Shown here one piece after another: positions 13,101-24,101 of a stretch of 64,000 bases of DNA. Every line of letters starts with the position of its first letter. Positions within the stretch are counted from its first letter, which is position 1. The DNA is from Amblyornis subalaris (lineage: Eukaryota > Chordata > Aves > Passeriformes > Ptilonorhynchidae), in assembly GCA_018881555.1 (NCBI GenBank), contig JACAXG010000168.1, positions 1,585,001 to 1,649,000 on the forward strand. The letters are read 5' to 3'. The translations under genes were made by a program, and so were the position numbers. Under the pieces are notes generated by a model. The model ran no database searches and had not been told where the DNA came from. It saw only the letters and a program-made list of their open reading frames with translations.

Positions 13101-13921
13101 TCCACATTTCATGGAGGTTTTTAACCACAAATGAGCTGTCATTTGCCTCTCCTCTTTCCCACTTCCCGGATTATTCCTAGGCATAAAAAAATTCAGAATT
13201 CTTAAACACTTAAAAAATCAAGATAAGCTATTTTCTGAGTGAATCTGACACTGTGTCTCGGTATAAAAACATGACAAGAGGGAAGAGATGATTTGATCTC
13301 TGGCTTCCCAGCTGTTCCCACATCCTTCTCTACTGCCACCTCAAAATATGAATCAGAAGTCAGCATTAATCCAGCAGCATTTAATTTCCCTTAATGCCTG
13401 TTAATGCCGCACTGCCTGTGCTGCTTCCCTGCAGCCCGTGCAGATGGCAGGACACTCCTAGCAGATTCCAGTCAATTATGCCCTTCACTTCTGTTTTACA
13501 AACAGATTGAAATTAATTATTGACAAGCCGGGAATAAACAGCGTTCCACGTATCAAAATAACTCACTCGTATGATTCGTTTGTTTGAGTGGTTTTTTTTT
13601 TAAAAAAAAATCAAATAAATTGTGGCGGTGGGGTGGGAGGGAAGGGCTGAGGTTTTCTCCTTTTATGCTGGTTTGAAACCAAACTCCTGCTAACATCACC
13701 AATCCCGCACCTCCGCTCCACGAAACTCCTGGAGAAGCTGAATGCTGCCGAGAGTGAAGTGCTTTGGGCGGCTGATAACGCTGATTAACAGCGATTGTCA
13801 GGATGAAGCGGAGGAGACAGGCGATTCAAACGTTTGAAATGCCGTGTGTGGGCTGGCACAGCCAATCCACGGTGCTGGGAGCGCTCTCCTGTTGGGAACG
13901 GGGATGCGCCGGAGCTGCCAG

Positions 13922-13970
13922 ACACCGGGACACCCCGCGACACCCCGCGACACCCCGCGACACCCCGGGA
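13922..13970. repeat. 10-bp GC-rich tandem repeat
   Basis: Four to five head-to-tail copies of the decamer CACCCCGCGA, with slightly divergent flanking copies. The unit length is not a multiple of three and the array lies in an HTR4 intron. Confidence 0.85.
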
Positions 13971-14011
13971 CCGCAGCGGCTGCTCCATCCCTGCTCCCAC
14001 CTCCGGGACTG

Positions 14012-14465
14012 AATCATGGAATAGCCTGAGCAGGAAGGCACCCACAGGATCACCCAGTCCAGCTCCTGGCACTGCCCAGACACCCCAACAATCCCAGCCT
14101 GTGCATCCCTGGGAGCGTTGTCCAAACGCTCCTGGAGCTCTGGCAGCCTTGGGGCCGGGACCATTCCCTGGGGAGCCTGTTCAGTGCCCACCACCCTGTG
14201 GGGGAAGAGCCTTTCCCTGCTCTCCAGCCTGACCCTCCCCTGGCACAGCTCCAGCCGTTCCCTGGCTCCTGTCCCTGTCCCAGGGAGCAGAGCTTGGAGC
14301 TGCCCCTCGGGAGGAGCTGCAGCCCCCAGTGAGTCTCCCCTCAGGCTCCTCCAGCTGAATAATCCCAGTGCCCTCAGCTGCTCCTCCATGGCCCCTCCAG
14401 CCCCTTCCCCATCCCCGTGTCCCTCCTTTGGATGCTCTCTGACATCTTCACACCTTTGTTCTACA
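14012..14465 (-). mobile_element. CR1 LINE fragment, third subfamily
   Basis: Minus-oriented CR1 copy with the blocks CATCCCTGGGAGCGTTGTCC, CTCCTGGAGCTCTGGCAGCC and CAGTGCCCACCACCCTGTGG, then the internal CAGGCTCCTCCAGCTGAATA and CCCCTCCAGCCCCTTCCCCA blocks. The same subfamily recurs at 61,813-62,035. At about 450 bp it is one of the longer copies here. Confidence 0.85.
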
Positions 14466-15304
14466 GTGGTGCCCAAACTGTCCCCAGGGCCGGAGGTGAG
14501 GCTGCCCCAGCCCAGAGCCAGCCCCACACACACGGGAGAGAGAGGGGCTCCAGTGCCAAACCCGGGAATCCAGGAGCTCCCTGCTGCTCCAGGCACTCTG
14601 CTCAGCTGCCAGCAGCACAAGCTCGTGCCTCTGCTCGCTGGAAATTGGAGCTGCGGCTGAAAACTCATCCTGGACAAGGAGATGCTTTATCCGGGTCTGA
14701 GACAGAGGGTGAGACAGGAGTTTGCACTTGGGAGATGAGGGAGGAGATAAACGCAGCCCCGGGCAGGCTCTGGGCGCTGCCTGAGCCTCGGGGCCTCTCC
14801 CCTTGCAGGGAACTGGGCTGGTCCTGCACACACATCCGTCCCTGCTTCTCCCCCAGGGCAGGATTCAGCCCTGGCTCTGCTGTTCCCCAGCAGCAGATCA
14901 AGTGTTACATAATTCACACCCACACGGGAACAGATCTCTCTGCAGGGCTGCGGGATGTAAGCACCAGCCTCAAAACCCATTAGACTGTCACCTCAAATAT
15001 AAGCTAAAATTAACTTCTGAAATCAGCATTAGATTAAGATCACGGTATTTACACGGAGCAGAGGCAGCTGCTGCAACTACTCTGTTTTGAATCTTTTAAC
15101 AACTACCCCAGGAGAGCTCTGGTGCCACCCAGATCACACNCTGGCACCTCCACTGGCCTCTGCAGCACCTTGGACTGTCCTTTGTTCCCTACAATATTCT
15201 TTGAAGCCTTCAGATTTTACTCCAACTGTCCCCTGCACGTGCTGAATATTCCCCTTTTGTTTTCACACCAACATAACAATCCTTTGGGATATACAGCACG
15301 GGGA

Positions 15305-15773
15305 NGATGTGGAGCTGCTGGAGCCAGTCCAGAGCAGGCACCAGGGTGAGCAGAGAGATGGAGCAGCTCTGCTGGGAGGAAAGGCTGGGAGAGTTGGGAT
15401 TGTTCAGCCTAGGAAAGGGAAGTTTCAAGGGGACCTAAATGTGGCCTTCCAGGACCTGAAGGACCCTGCAAGGAAGATGGAGAGAGACTCGTTCCAGGGG
15501 ATGGAGTGACAGGACAAAGNGGAATGGCTTCAAACTGACAGAGAGGAGGTTTAGATTGGATATTAGGGAGGAATTCTTCCCTGTGAGGGTGGGGAGGCCC
15601 TGGCACTGGGTGCCCAGAGAAGCTGTGGCTGCCCCATCCCTGCAAGTGTCCAAGGCCAGGTTGGACGTAGCTTGGAGCAGCCTGGGATAGTGGAAGGTGT
15701 CCCTGCCCAGGGCAGGGGTGGCACTGGTTCCTTCTAACACAAACCCTTCTGNGTTTCTATGATTCCATGCACT
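15305..15773 (+). mobile_element. CR1 LINE 3'-end fragment, plus orientation
   Basis: Plus-oriented CR1 copy of about 470 bp. It reads from GGAGCTGCTGGAGCCAGTCC through the conserved end of the second CR1 reading frame (GGGATTGTTCAGCCTAGGAA), then GAATTCTTCCCTGTGAGGGT, CCCAGAGAAGCTGTGGCTGC and AGCAGCCTGGGATAGTGGAA, and ends with the typical TTTCTATGATTCCATG terminus. Orientation is opposite to most copies in the HTR4 introns. Confidence 0.92.
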
Positions 15774-18317
15774 GTCAGAGTACTTTAATGGGGTTGTCAA
15801 ATGCTCCACAACAATGAAAAACCCCAATCTCTGACTTAGGCAGGGGTTTAGACACACTACAAAGTGCAGCAGAGATCCTGTAACAATCATTTCTCCTTTG
15901 TAAACGCTGAATAAAACCAAAGATCAAACATGCCTTTCATCAGAAATGCCTTGATCAGCTCCTAATTAGAATTGCTCCTCAGAAGTGAGTCCACGGCCTC
16001 TTTGTCAGGGTAATGATGAACAGAGAACGATGAAAGCAGCGCAAAAACAATCCTGACTTTNGGTGTATATTCCATAATGTGATTATCTTGTGTTTTCTAA
16101 ATGCTCTTGCCTATCTCCTGTCTCACAGGCTGCTGCACGTTCAGCAACAAACACCACAGAGGGAGAAAATAAAGGTTTAGGCTCACGCTAAACACACTGT
16201 GAGTGCCCACATTTCTCCTGGAAATCCGTGTGAGGCTTCCTGCAAGAACCAAGGGTGCACTGAGCCCACAGCTCTTCATCTGAGCTGCTGCTCCTGGGCT
16301 CAAAGCATTTATTGCCCTTATTATACCTTTTCCTGTAAAAAAACCCCAAAATAAACTCCNCCCTATGCCCAGAGATTTGTTACCCCAAAGATAACTCAAT
16401 CAAAACACCCCAAGGCAGTTCTCAGTCTCAGCATTCTCATGCTGACTTCTCATTTCCAAACCTTTGTTCCCATCTTTGCCCAAAGCCTGGGACTTGCAGA
16501 ATTTTCAAATCAGAAAGCGTGAACATCCTGCTCTGCTTTTTCAAGCAATATTTGCAGTCAGGAAACGTTCAATGAGAGGCATTTAGTGAAGACCCTTGGA
16601 AGGGTCCTGGCGTGAGGCTGGGCATTCAAAGCCCCAGGCTGTGCCCTTTTCCCACGGCGTGTTTACCCCTTGCACAGCAGAAGACAAATACAGCTAGTGG
16701 CGAACTTCTAATATTTCCTGGCCCTTTGACCAGTTTCAAGCCTCCAGAGGAACAAGAAAGTTCCTGGGTGTTACCCCTGCTAATGGAAGACTTGGCACAG
16801 GAGGGTAACACATTCATTTTTAGAACACATTTTATTTGAGACCCCCCTGGGTGAGTCCCAGTCACGCTAAACCTGTTGCCAGCTCATTTCAAGTTTTACC
16901 ATAAAGACCGAAGTTTGGTACAGATCATTCCAGGGTGGCAGCCAGAAAGCTTCCAGCCCCTGAGTTCGGCAGCTCCTTTTNTATGGCCCTTGCTCTTTAT
17001 GGAGGCTCCAGCCAGGGATCCTTGCTAAGCAAGGACATGGAATGGCCTCGAGTCACGAGCAGAGCACTTCAATCCCTTGTTTGATTGAAAGCTCCTCCTG
17101 CAGCCCCAGCCGAGTGCCTGTTCTGAGTGCTCTCCACAAAAGCCTCAGCACATTTCGCACTTCGAATAAACAAGAGGGGAGGTCAACCTGAGCAAGCAGC
17201 AGGACAAAGGGAGAGCAAACAGCTGGAAGTGCCGTGAGGATGGCGAGGGCAGGCTCTCAGCTCGGATGGAAGCCAGACCCCACCCAGGAGCCAGCACCTG
17301 CACATTTCTCCAGCCTGAGGAGCTCTGGAAGTTTTTGTTCATTGTGTTAATTGTGGCTGAGCAGGACACGAGCTTCCAGCAGGAATGTGCTCATCTGCAG
17401 AAGGCCCTGACTCCTGGAAACAGCCACTCCTGGAGCAGAGGGCAATGCAAAGGGAAAGATGCTCCTGAAATGACCTGGAGGGGTCTGGGGGGCATCAGGG
17501 ACAGGCTCTCCTCTCCCAGGTTCTGTGAGCTCCAGGTCTGATCCACCCCTGGGAGCTGGGACTGCCTCTCCCAGCTCAGCACGGGCTGATCCTAAAAATC
17601 TGTTCCAGTTTGAGAACAGATCCCTCATGCTGAGGGTCAGCCCTGGATAGTCCAGAAGGGTGTCCTGGAAAGGCCCTGGACAAACACTGGCAATAAGGCC
17701 CAGCCCATTTTTGCCAAGGCGTGCCCCAGGATATCCCAGCCTTTAGGATGCTTTTCACATCCTTCCACAGCCTTTTCCAGGTCGTCACTCGCTGCCCCTC
17801 TGTGCAGAGACACCNATGCTGAAGATGGGGTGAAAGACAGAAAAAGCTCATTTTTATGGCCCAGCTTTCAGTCCAGGGGATTTTCATGTACACAGATCTC
17901 TCTAATAAAAGCAGATGAAACATCACAGAGGTGGGTGATGGCCTCACCTCCCCGGACTCTGAGCCTCTGCACCCTCCAAACTTCATTCCCAGGGTGTGTG
18001 TCTCCCTTGCCCCCAGCTGCCATCAGGGACACACTGTTCATGTGCAGAAGCTGGAGCCAGGCTTAAAAACTCCATTAATGAACTGTTGGCGGAGGTGTTT
18101 GGAAAGATGTTCCCATAAATATAGTGCTTTAAAGTGTTTCCCTAGAAACTGAGAAAAGAGTTGAGCAATATGAAAAGTACCCGGGCTGGTGACTCCTGTG
18201 GAGCAGTGCCTGGGCTGGAGGGAGCATTTAGGGAAGAGAACTTTTTTTCCAAGGCTTTTTTGGGTACTGGAGATTTTTGATCTCATCCTGGGATCATCCT
18301 CATCCCTCTCATCCTGT

Positions 18318-18480
18318 CCCTGTTCCCTGGAAGCAGAGCCCGACCCCTCTGGCTGCCCCCTCCTGTCAGGAGTTGTGCAAAGCCAGAAGGTCCCCCCCAA
18401 GCCTCCTCTTCTCCAGGCTGAGCCCCTTTCCCAGCTNCCTCNGCTGCTCCAGCCCCTTCCCCAGCCTGGGGGACCAGGTG
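18318..18480 (-). mobile_element. CR1 LINE internal fragment
   Basis: Minus-oriented piece of CR1 that lacks the 3' terminus. Recognisable blocks are CTGTCCCTGTTCCCTGGAAG, AGCAGAGCCCGACCCCTCTG, CAGGAGTTGTGCAAAGCCAG, CCTCCTCTTCTCCAGGCTGA and TGCTCCAGCCCCTTCCCCAG. Boundaries are approximate. Confidence 0.75.
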
Positions 18481-20882
18481 GACAAGACAGGGTTTGGTAG
18501 AAAATCTTCTCAATCAGTTCATTTATCCCTGCAGAAATGCAAGAGCAAATCCCTTCCTGGATGGATGCTGCTGACATTATGGGAGGATTAGAGCTGATCT
18601 CCCACTGGAAAGGGAAGAGGAAGAGAGCTCCAGGCTGGCTGGGGCCCGTTAAATGACATTTTATAGCCTGTTGTTTCTCACCTAAACAGAAGCGTGATCA
18701 AAGAAGTTGAGATCAACAAGGGTTTAATGACTGGAGGTGCAGGAGCCGGAGAGGTTTTGCAAAGGGCTTGTGCACACACAGGGATAAACACTTCTACTGT
18801 AACCTGCTGGGGGAATCCCGAGCTGTTTGCTGTCCAGGAATCCCCCTGCCAGGACACTGGGAACACACAAACTCTTCCCTAAGTCCCATTTCCTACGCTT
18901 TGGGTCATTTTCGTGCCTGTTTTGTTACAACCACTCAGCCCAGCTTCCCCCTGGCCCAAAGAGTCCCCTCTGCTCCCAGCCCAGGTCCTGCCTGTCCCCC
19001 AGCCCAGCCCCTGGTCCCCTCAGTGCCCTGAGCGAGGGGGACCCAGGGCACAGCCCAAGGACACCCCTGAGGCTCCAGGGATGGCTCTTTGGGTCCCTCT
19101 CTCCCACTATGACCCCTGCTCCTCCTTCTCCCAGGTTTGGATGGGGAGAGGAGATCTCCGACCCCTTCCTGCCCGTGTGGAGCAGCAGGCACTAAATCCA
19201 GCCCAGAGCCAGCCACCAACAGCTCCACTTCTTGGGATCCACAGGGAAAAGGAGCCCCCTGAGCCAGCACAGCAAACTCCAGCACTTGGGACTCACCCGA
19301 ACACACAATTCCCTGCCGAGGGCGTGGATGGAGGGCCGTGGTCAGGACCAGCGTTCCCCGTGCCTCTGTGCCAGGGCTTTGGGTTAAAAAATGGGATCTT
19401 TTCTTCGCTTCAACACAAACACAGCTAATTCAGCCCATTCGATTCCGTGTCCCCTCACCTTGCTGCTCATTTCTCAAAGTCAAGGTGAGATTAATGAGCC
19501 CACACGGAACTGCTGGAGGGCTCTGCACTCTGCAAGCCACGAAAACACCTTCGGCAACAACCTGAGAAAACCCAAGCTGATAAAGCCAAGTTTGCAGGCA
19601 ATTAACATCAATCTAAAATTCAGCTGGTTTAGGGGCTCAGCTTAAAAATAAAAAGCAATTACCGCCGTGACAAACTGAAATAATGCATTGTTTCTCCACA
19701 GTTGGTTTAGCAAAGGGAGTCTGCCTTCACCAGCATAAAAAGGGTTTTATGAAGTTATTTACCTGCACTGAACGTGGGGTGATTTTTTACAAAAGCCTGT
19801 TTTCCCAGACTGTAACCACCTCTCCCTCCCACCTGAGGAAGCAAGAACCTTTTACAGAGTGTGAAATACTCAGGACAATATTCCAACATCAGCCTGAAAC
19901 ACAAATGGGGGATCAGTATTTAGCATGGAGGTGATTTTCCCATGGAAATGGNAGCCAGCCCAGGAAAATCAGATCCCAGCTTCGAGCAAAGCTCAGACTC
20001 TCAGTTCAGTGCAACTTCCCAACCTGCTGCACTGGGTGAACAGGAAAGAGAAGGAAAGAAAGGAGGGGGGAAAAAGGGAGGAAAANAAAGGTAAACTGAA
20101 CAAGAATGGCCAACAACACCATGCAGAACTGGTGTAGATAAGTGACCTGTGCTCCAAAAATATAAGGGAGATTNAGGTGCCATGGGATAAGGAGGGGCTG
20201 TCATGCCAACAGAAGCTCTCCTTTGTTCCTGGCTACAGGGAATCCTCCTGTAGGGAGATGATGGAAGTCTTCCCAAAGGTCCAGGAAGGCTTTAAGTTTT
20301 TCAAAGGTCCCTGCTCACCCCCGTGCACGGCACAGTTGTAACCTGCCCTGGGAAGTGACCAAGCAAAGCAGGGTTTGGCCCCTCGGGATTGCTCTCACCA
20401 CTTTGGGGTTTGGAGTTTTCATTTCAAACCACTTGACAGATGTCATGAACCCACTGCCTGTAATGAACGCGCCCAATGCCACTCAGGGAGTCACACGAAA
20501 TTAAAAAATCCAATAAAACATAAACAGGAAATACTCACGGGTCATTTATTTCTCTGCTCTGGAATTAGAGAAAATGAGCTCTGCCACCCCCCTCGGCTGA
20601 GATGAACCCAAGTTCCACACCGAACTGTCAGAAATTTCCGGGAATGCCTCTCTAACATCATACTGCAGCCTTTGGGAAATTCGTAACACTTCCCACTGCA
20701 AAGAAATCCCTGACTTTTCTGTGCCACGTGTGACACTTGTCCAAACACCAGGGCGATGCCACATCCTCAGGGAGCTCCAGGAACCNCAAACCAGGCCCTG
20801 CTGCTTAAGTAGAGATTTTATCTACAAAACCAGAAAATGCCACCCTGGAGACACCGTGGGGTCACTGTGCCCCTCATCCTAC

Positions 20883-20908
20883 CTCACATTCACATCAAGT
20901 TCTTCCAT
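20883..20908 (-). CDS. HTR4: HTR4 first coding exon, start codon (codons 1-9, 26 coding nt)
   Basis: The minus strand reads ATG GAA GAA CTT GAT GTG AAT GTG AG, then the donor gtagga. This gives M-E-E-L-D-V-N-V plus two bases that join the T at 9,596 to make serine. The human receptor starts M-D-K-L-D-A-N-V-S, so length, phase and most residues agree, and the N7-V8-S9 N-glycosylation sequon is kept. The start codon context is GTGATGG (purine at -3, G at +4), which is favourable. A polypyrimidine tract and acceptor (cccaaatgtctccactgcag) lie 56 nt upstream, so the exon probably spans 20,883-20,964 including 5' leader. The peptide is too short for routine gene finding; confidence rests on exact phase and motif agreement. 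Confidence 0.85.
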
Positions 20909-20964
20909 CACAGGCAACAGGCACAGGCAGCTGGGAGTTCAACGTCCATAGAAGAGACCTCATC
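20909..20964 (-). other. HTR4: HTR4 5' leader segment with two upstream ORFs
   Basis: Non-coding part of the start-codon exon, from a predicted acceptor (CTCCACTGCAG) to the HTR4 ATG. It contains two upstream ATGs in different frames. The first (at 20,963) opens a 22-codon ORF that ends at 20,895, inside the HTR4 coding region. The second (at 20,949) opens a 13-codon ORF whose TGA (20,908-20,910) overlaps the HTR4 ATG by one base. Whether the leader is used as predicted depends on the upstream exon, which I cannot fix. Confidence 0.55.
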
Positions 20965-21422
20965 CTGCAGTGGAGACATTTGGGAATACAGGGATTAGTT
21001 CCAGGCTCTCCCATAGGTGCACATTTACCCCAGCGGAGATGCCCATGGGCTGATCCAAGCAGGGTGCCCTCGGCTTTGTGGCCACCTGGGCACAACTGGC
21101 TCATGTTCAGTTGCTTTAAAGCAGCACTTCCAGGCCCTTTTCCATCAGGCAGCTTCCCAGCTCTTCCCCCAGCCTGCTTGTGCCCATTCCCAATCACCTG
21201 CAAGACTTCCCCGGTAACTTCCCAACTTCCAAAGCTACAAAAAGCAGTTTAAATAGAGCCAGCTGAAGAAAGTTTGCAAAGCCCAGCTGGGAAAACACAA
21301 GCAAGGAGGCTTGGTAAATTAGTTTCTGTTTTTACACCGAACGAAAACATTGACTTANCACTAAATTAAGGCAGGTTTCCTGTGACACTCTATTGTGCAG
21401 CCCAATGAATACTTAATAGCAG

Positions 21423-21438
21423 CGCTGTAATTACAGCG
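21423..21438. promoter_or_regulatory. 16-bp perfect palindrome with TAATTA core
   Basis: The sequence CGCTGTAATTACAGCG equals its own reverse complement. The centre TAATTA is the classic homeodomain core, and the surrounding 150 bp is AT-rich in a GC-rich setting. It lies about 460 bp upstream of the predicted HTR4 leader acceptor. A regulatory role is inferred only. Confidence 0.3.
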
Positions 21439-23750
21439 AGCAAAACGCTCTGCAGCCCGAGTTAGAATAAATGCACTCACTCCCAGTGCCACCGAGTGAT
21501 GTAAATATTATTGGGGTTTTTAGCTCTATCAGAATTGCATCCCGACTCCAAAGAAACGAATGCACCACCTGAACGACGTGCCCGTGCTTTTGCTGCTGTT
21601 AATCCAGTGGGAAAAACAGGCTCAGTTTCGGAGCACTTTGGGCTGTTGACCCCCCTTTGTGCTGTCCCTGGAGAGCCGAGGTAAAGCCACCACCCCGAGG
21701 ATNCGAACGATGCCACGGTGGTTCCTCGGCCGCAAAGGAGGATTGGATTCAAGCGCCCGAGCCCTCCCGGGCACGGGAGCAGCTTTGCAAGGCAAAGGAA
21801 CCCCCCTCTCCAGAGCTGCCTTTACCACGAGGAGTAGTTCAGGATGGGTGGATTATACGGAATTTTGCAAGCAANGCTTGCTGGAGTCAAAAAGGATATT
21901 TTTTTAACTGGAAAAATGCAGAGTTTGGCCNCTGTTTGCAGCTTAAACCTTCAGCCGGTGGTTTTTGGGCACTCTGGAATCTGCTGCTGTGTTTTGCCAA
22001 TGTAAGGGTGGGAGGTGTAGAGATTCACCTCAGTGTGCCTAAGGCCTGACCTCCAGCTGGAATTTGGAGGATAAACCCTCTCTCCTGTGCTCCTGCCCCG
22101 GAGTTCTTCCACAGGACAAAACACCTGGTGTGGTTTCACTCTTTCAGGTATCAGCATAAAATTAATTCTGATNTCTCCTGCAAAAGGGAAGGAAAACTTT
22201 CCAGTGATTTTGTATGTCGAACTTCCACTTAGGGGGCATCTTTCTCGCTTTATTACTCTGGGAAAAAATAATTGCACTGTGCACTGAGGTTGCACAATAT
22301 CTGTACCATGGTGCTAGCATAGAGACTTCTACNGTAACCGAAACTTTGTATATAAAAGTAAAAAAAAAACCCCAAAACAAAACCAAAAAACCACAGATTT
22401 CTAAAACAGAAACAGAAACAGAACAGACAAAAACCCCTCCACAAACAAAAAGCTGAAAAAAAAGCCCAAAAAAGGTCTTCACAAAGAACTGTTCACCCAG
22501 AGAAATGTAACTGCAGTCAGCGCTCTTGGCAGCATTTTCACTTCAGCAAAGCACAACATTTTTCCATGGAAAAAAACCACAGGCACAGCATCTCCAGCAG
22601 GCTTGACACGGCAGCTCCNCACACTTCCCTTGGGAGGCAGGAACTCCTCACTGACTTTGTCCTCACTGCCCCCAGGAGCAAGGCAGATATTCCAACATCC
22701 CAGGCACCGCTGCCCAGGAGANCAGCTCTGGCCTGGGAACGGCGATCCAGGATCCAGCACGGAAAGGCTGCACTGGTGGATTCAGGAATCAGGGACTGAT
22801 CCGGCCGTGAGGCTGAGCTCAGCCCATTCCCACCAAGTCACCTTGGCAGGCACCGTCCTGCCCCTGCCCCTTCTCCTGCTCAGCTCCACCGGGAAATGGG
22901 AAAACCCAGTGAGGACACGGATACATGGATGGATTATCCTGTGGTGTAAGGCATCAGCAAAGGTCTCACTTGTCAGGGACCACAAGGAGCTGGCTGGTGG
23001 CCAACAGGTGACCAGCCCTCGCTCTGAAGGGACCACAGACTCACCTGCTGTCCGTGCTGGCCTCGGTCTGCCCCGTGGAGATGGGAATGTCCCCCCAGAT
23101 GCCAGCACTGGCCTCTCCATCCTCCCTGCAAGCACCAATTCACTGAGACACTGACACATCCTCCGTGCCGGTGATTTCCATCCCACTCAACCCCGGCAAG
23201 TTCCCGTGTGCGGCGGTGCCGAGCTGCTGACAGCCCCGAGCTGAGTCACCGGCACAGCTCCCACCCCCATTTCCTGCGGGGCCGGCCTGGGGAGCTGCTC
23301 CGCGCGGCTCACACCGCAACCAGGAGCATCCCCACCCTGAAAAACCCATCTCACCCACGGACGGACACCGCACTGCCCCTCCNGCTCCGGGAGGGATGGA
23401 TTGGAGCCCTGGAACAGGCTCCAGAGGCAGGGACTCCTCCAGGAATCCCACAGAGGGGAACAGTGACACATGAGCATGTGCCAGAGCACGGAGACACACG
23501 AGCCCGGAACACGGATCCCACAGTTAATGCAGGAATAGCAGGAGGCTTTTCCAAGATCCATTTACCAAGGAACAAAGCAAGTACAGTCTCACGCACGCCT
23601 TTCCCATTGTATGGAATTTTACTTCCAGCCAAACACTTCTTTCCTTAAATCCAACAAGATTCCTTACCTGAGACTGACAGATTCTTCCTCAGCCAAGGCT
23701 GAGAGACCCCTTACTCATCCCAGAGCCTCACTTGTTGGATTCATACTACT

Positions 23751-24101
23751 GAAATCCATGCAGTGAATTCCATAGCCATAAACCCTCTATGAAATCCATG
23801 CAGTGAATTCCATAGCCATAAACCCTCTATGAAATCCATGTACTGAATTCCGTCAGCCATAAACCTTGTATGAAATCCATGTATTCCATAGCCATAAACC
23901 CTGTATGAAATCCATGCAGTGGATTCCATAGCCATAAACCTTGTATGAAATCCGTGCAGTGAATTCCATCAGCCATAAAATCTGTACGAAATCCATGTAA
24001 TTAATTCCATAGCCATAAACCTTGTATGAAATCCATGCAGTGAATTCCATTAACCATAAACCTTGTATGAAATCCCTGTATTCCATAGCCATAAACCTTG
24101 T
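23751..24101. repeat. 40-bp minisatellite, nine copies
   Basis: Nine head-to-tail copies of a unit reading GAAATCCATGCAGTGAATTC followed by CATAGCCATAAACCTTGTAT. Copy lengths are 40, 40, 41, 35, 40, 41, 40, 41 and 33; copies 4 and 9 share the same short internal deletion that fuses CCATG or CCCTG to TATTCCATAG. The first two copies are identical. The array is open in several frames on the minus strand only because the unit is stop-poor; it is not a gene. Confidence 0.95.

Larger units (their letters stand above)
9597..20882 (-). other. HTR4: HTR4 intron 1 of the coding region (11.3 kb)
   Basis: Intron between the start-codon exon and the TM1 exon (donor AG/GTAGGA at 20,881-20,882; acceptor CCCAG at 9,597). 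It contains four CR1 fragments, a poly-T run near 10,367-10,384, a 10-bp GC-rich tandem repeat (13,922-13,970), and AT-rich blocks around 12,240-12,560 and 13,360-13,620 that look unlike the surrounding GC-rich DNA. No second gene is recognisable. Confidence 0.8.

Noticed and set aside
17570..17800. Suspected further CR1 fragment
   Set aside because: Only vague similarity in composition; none of the diagnostic CR1 blocks is present.
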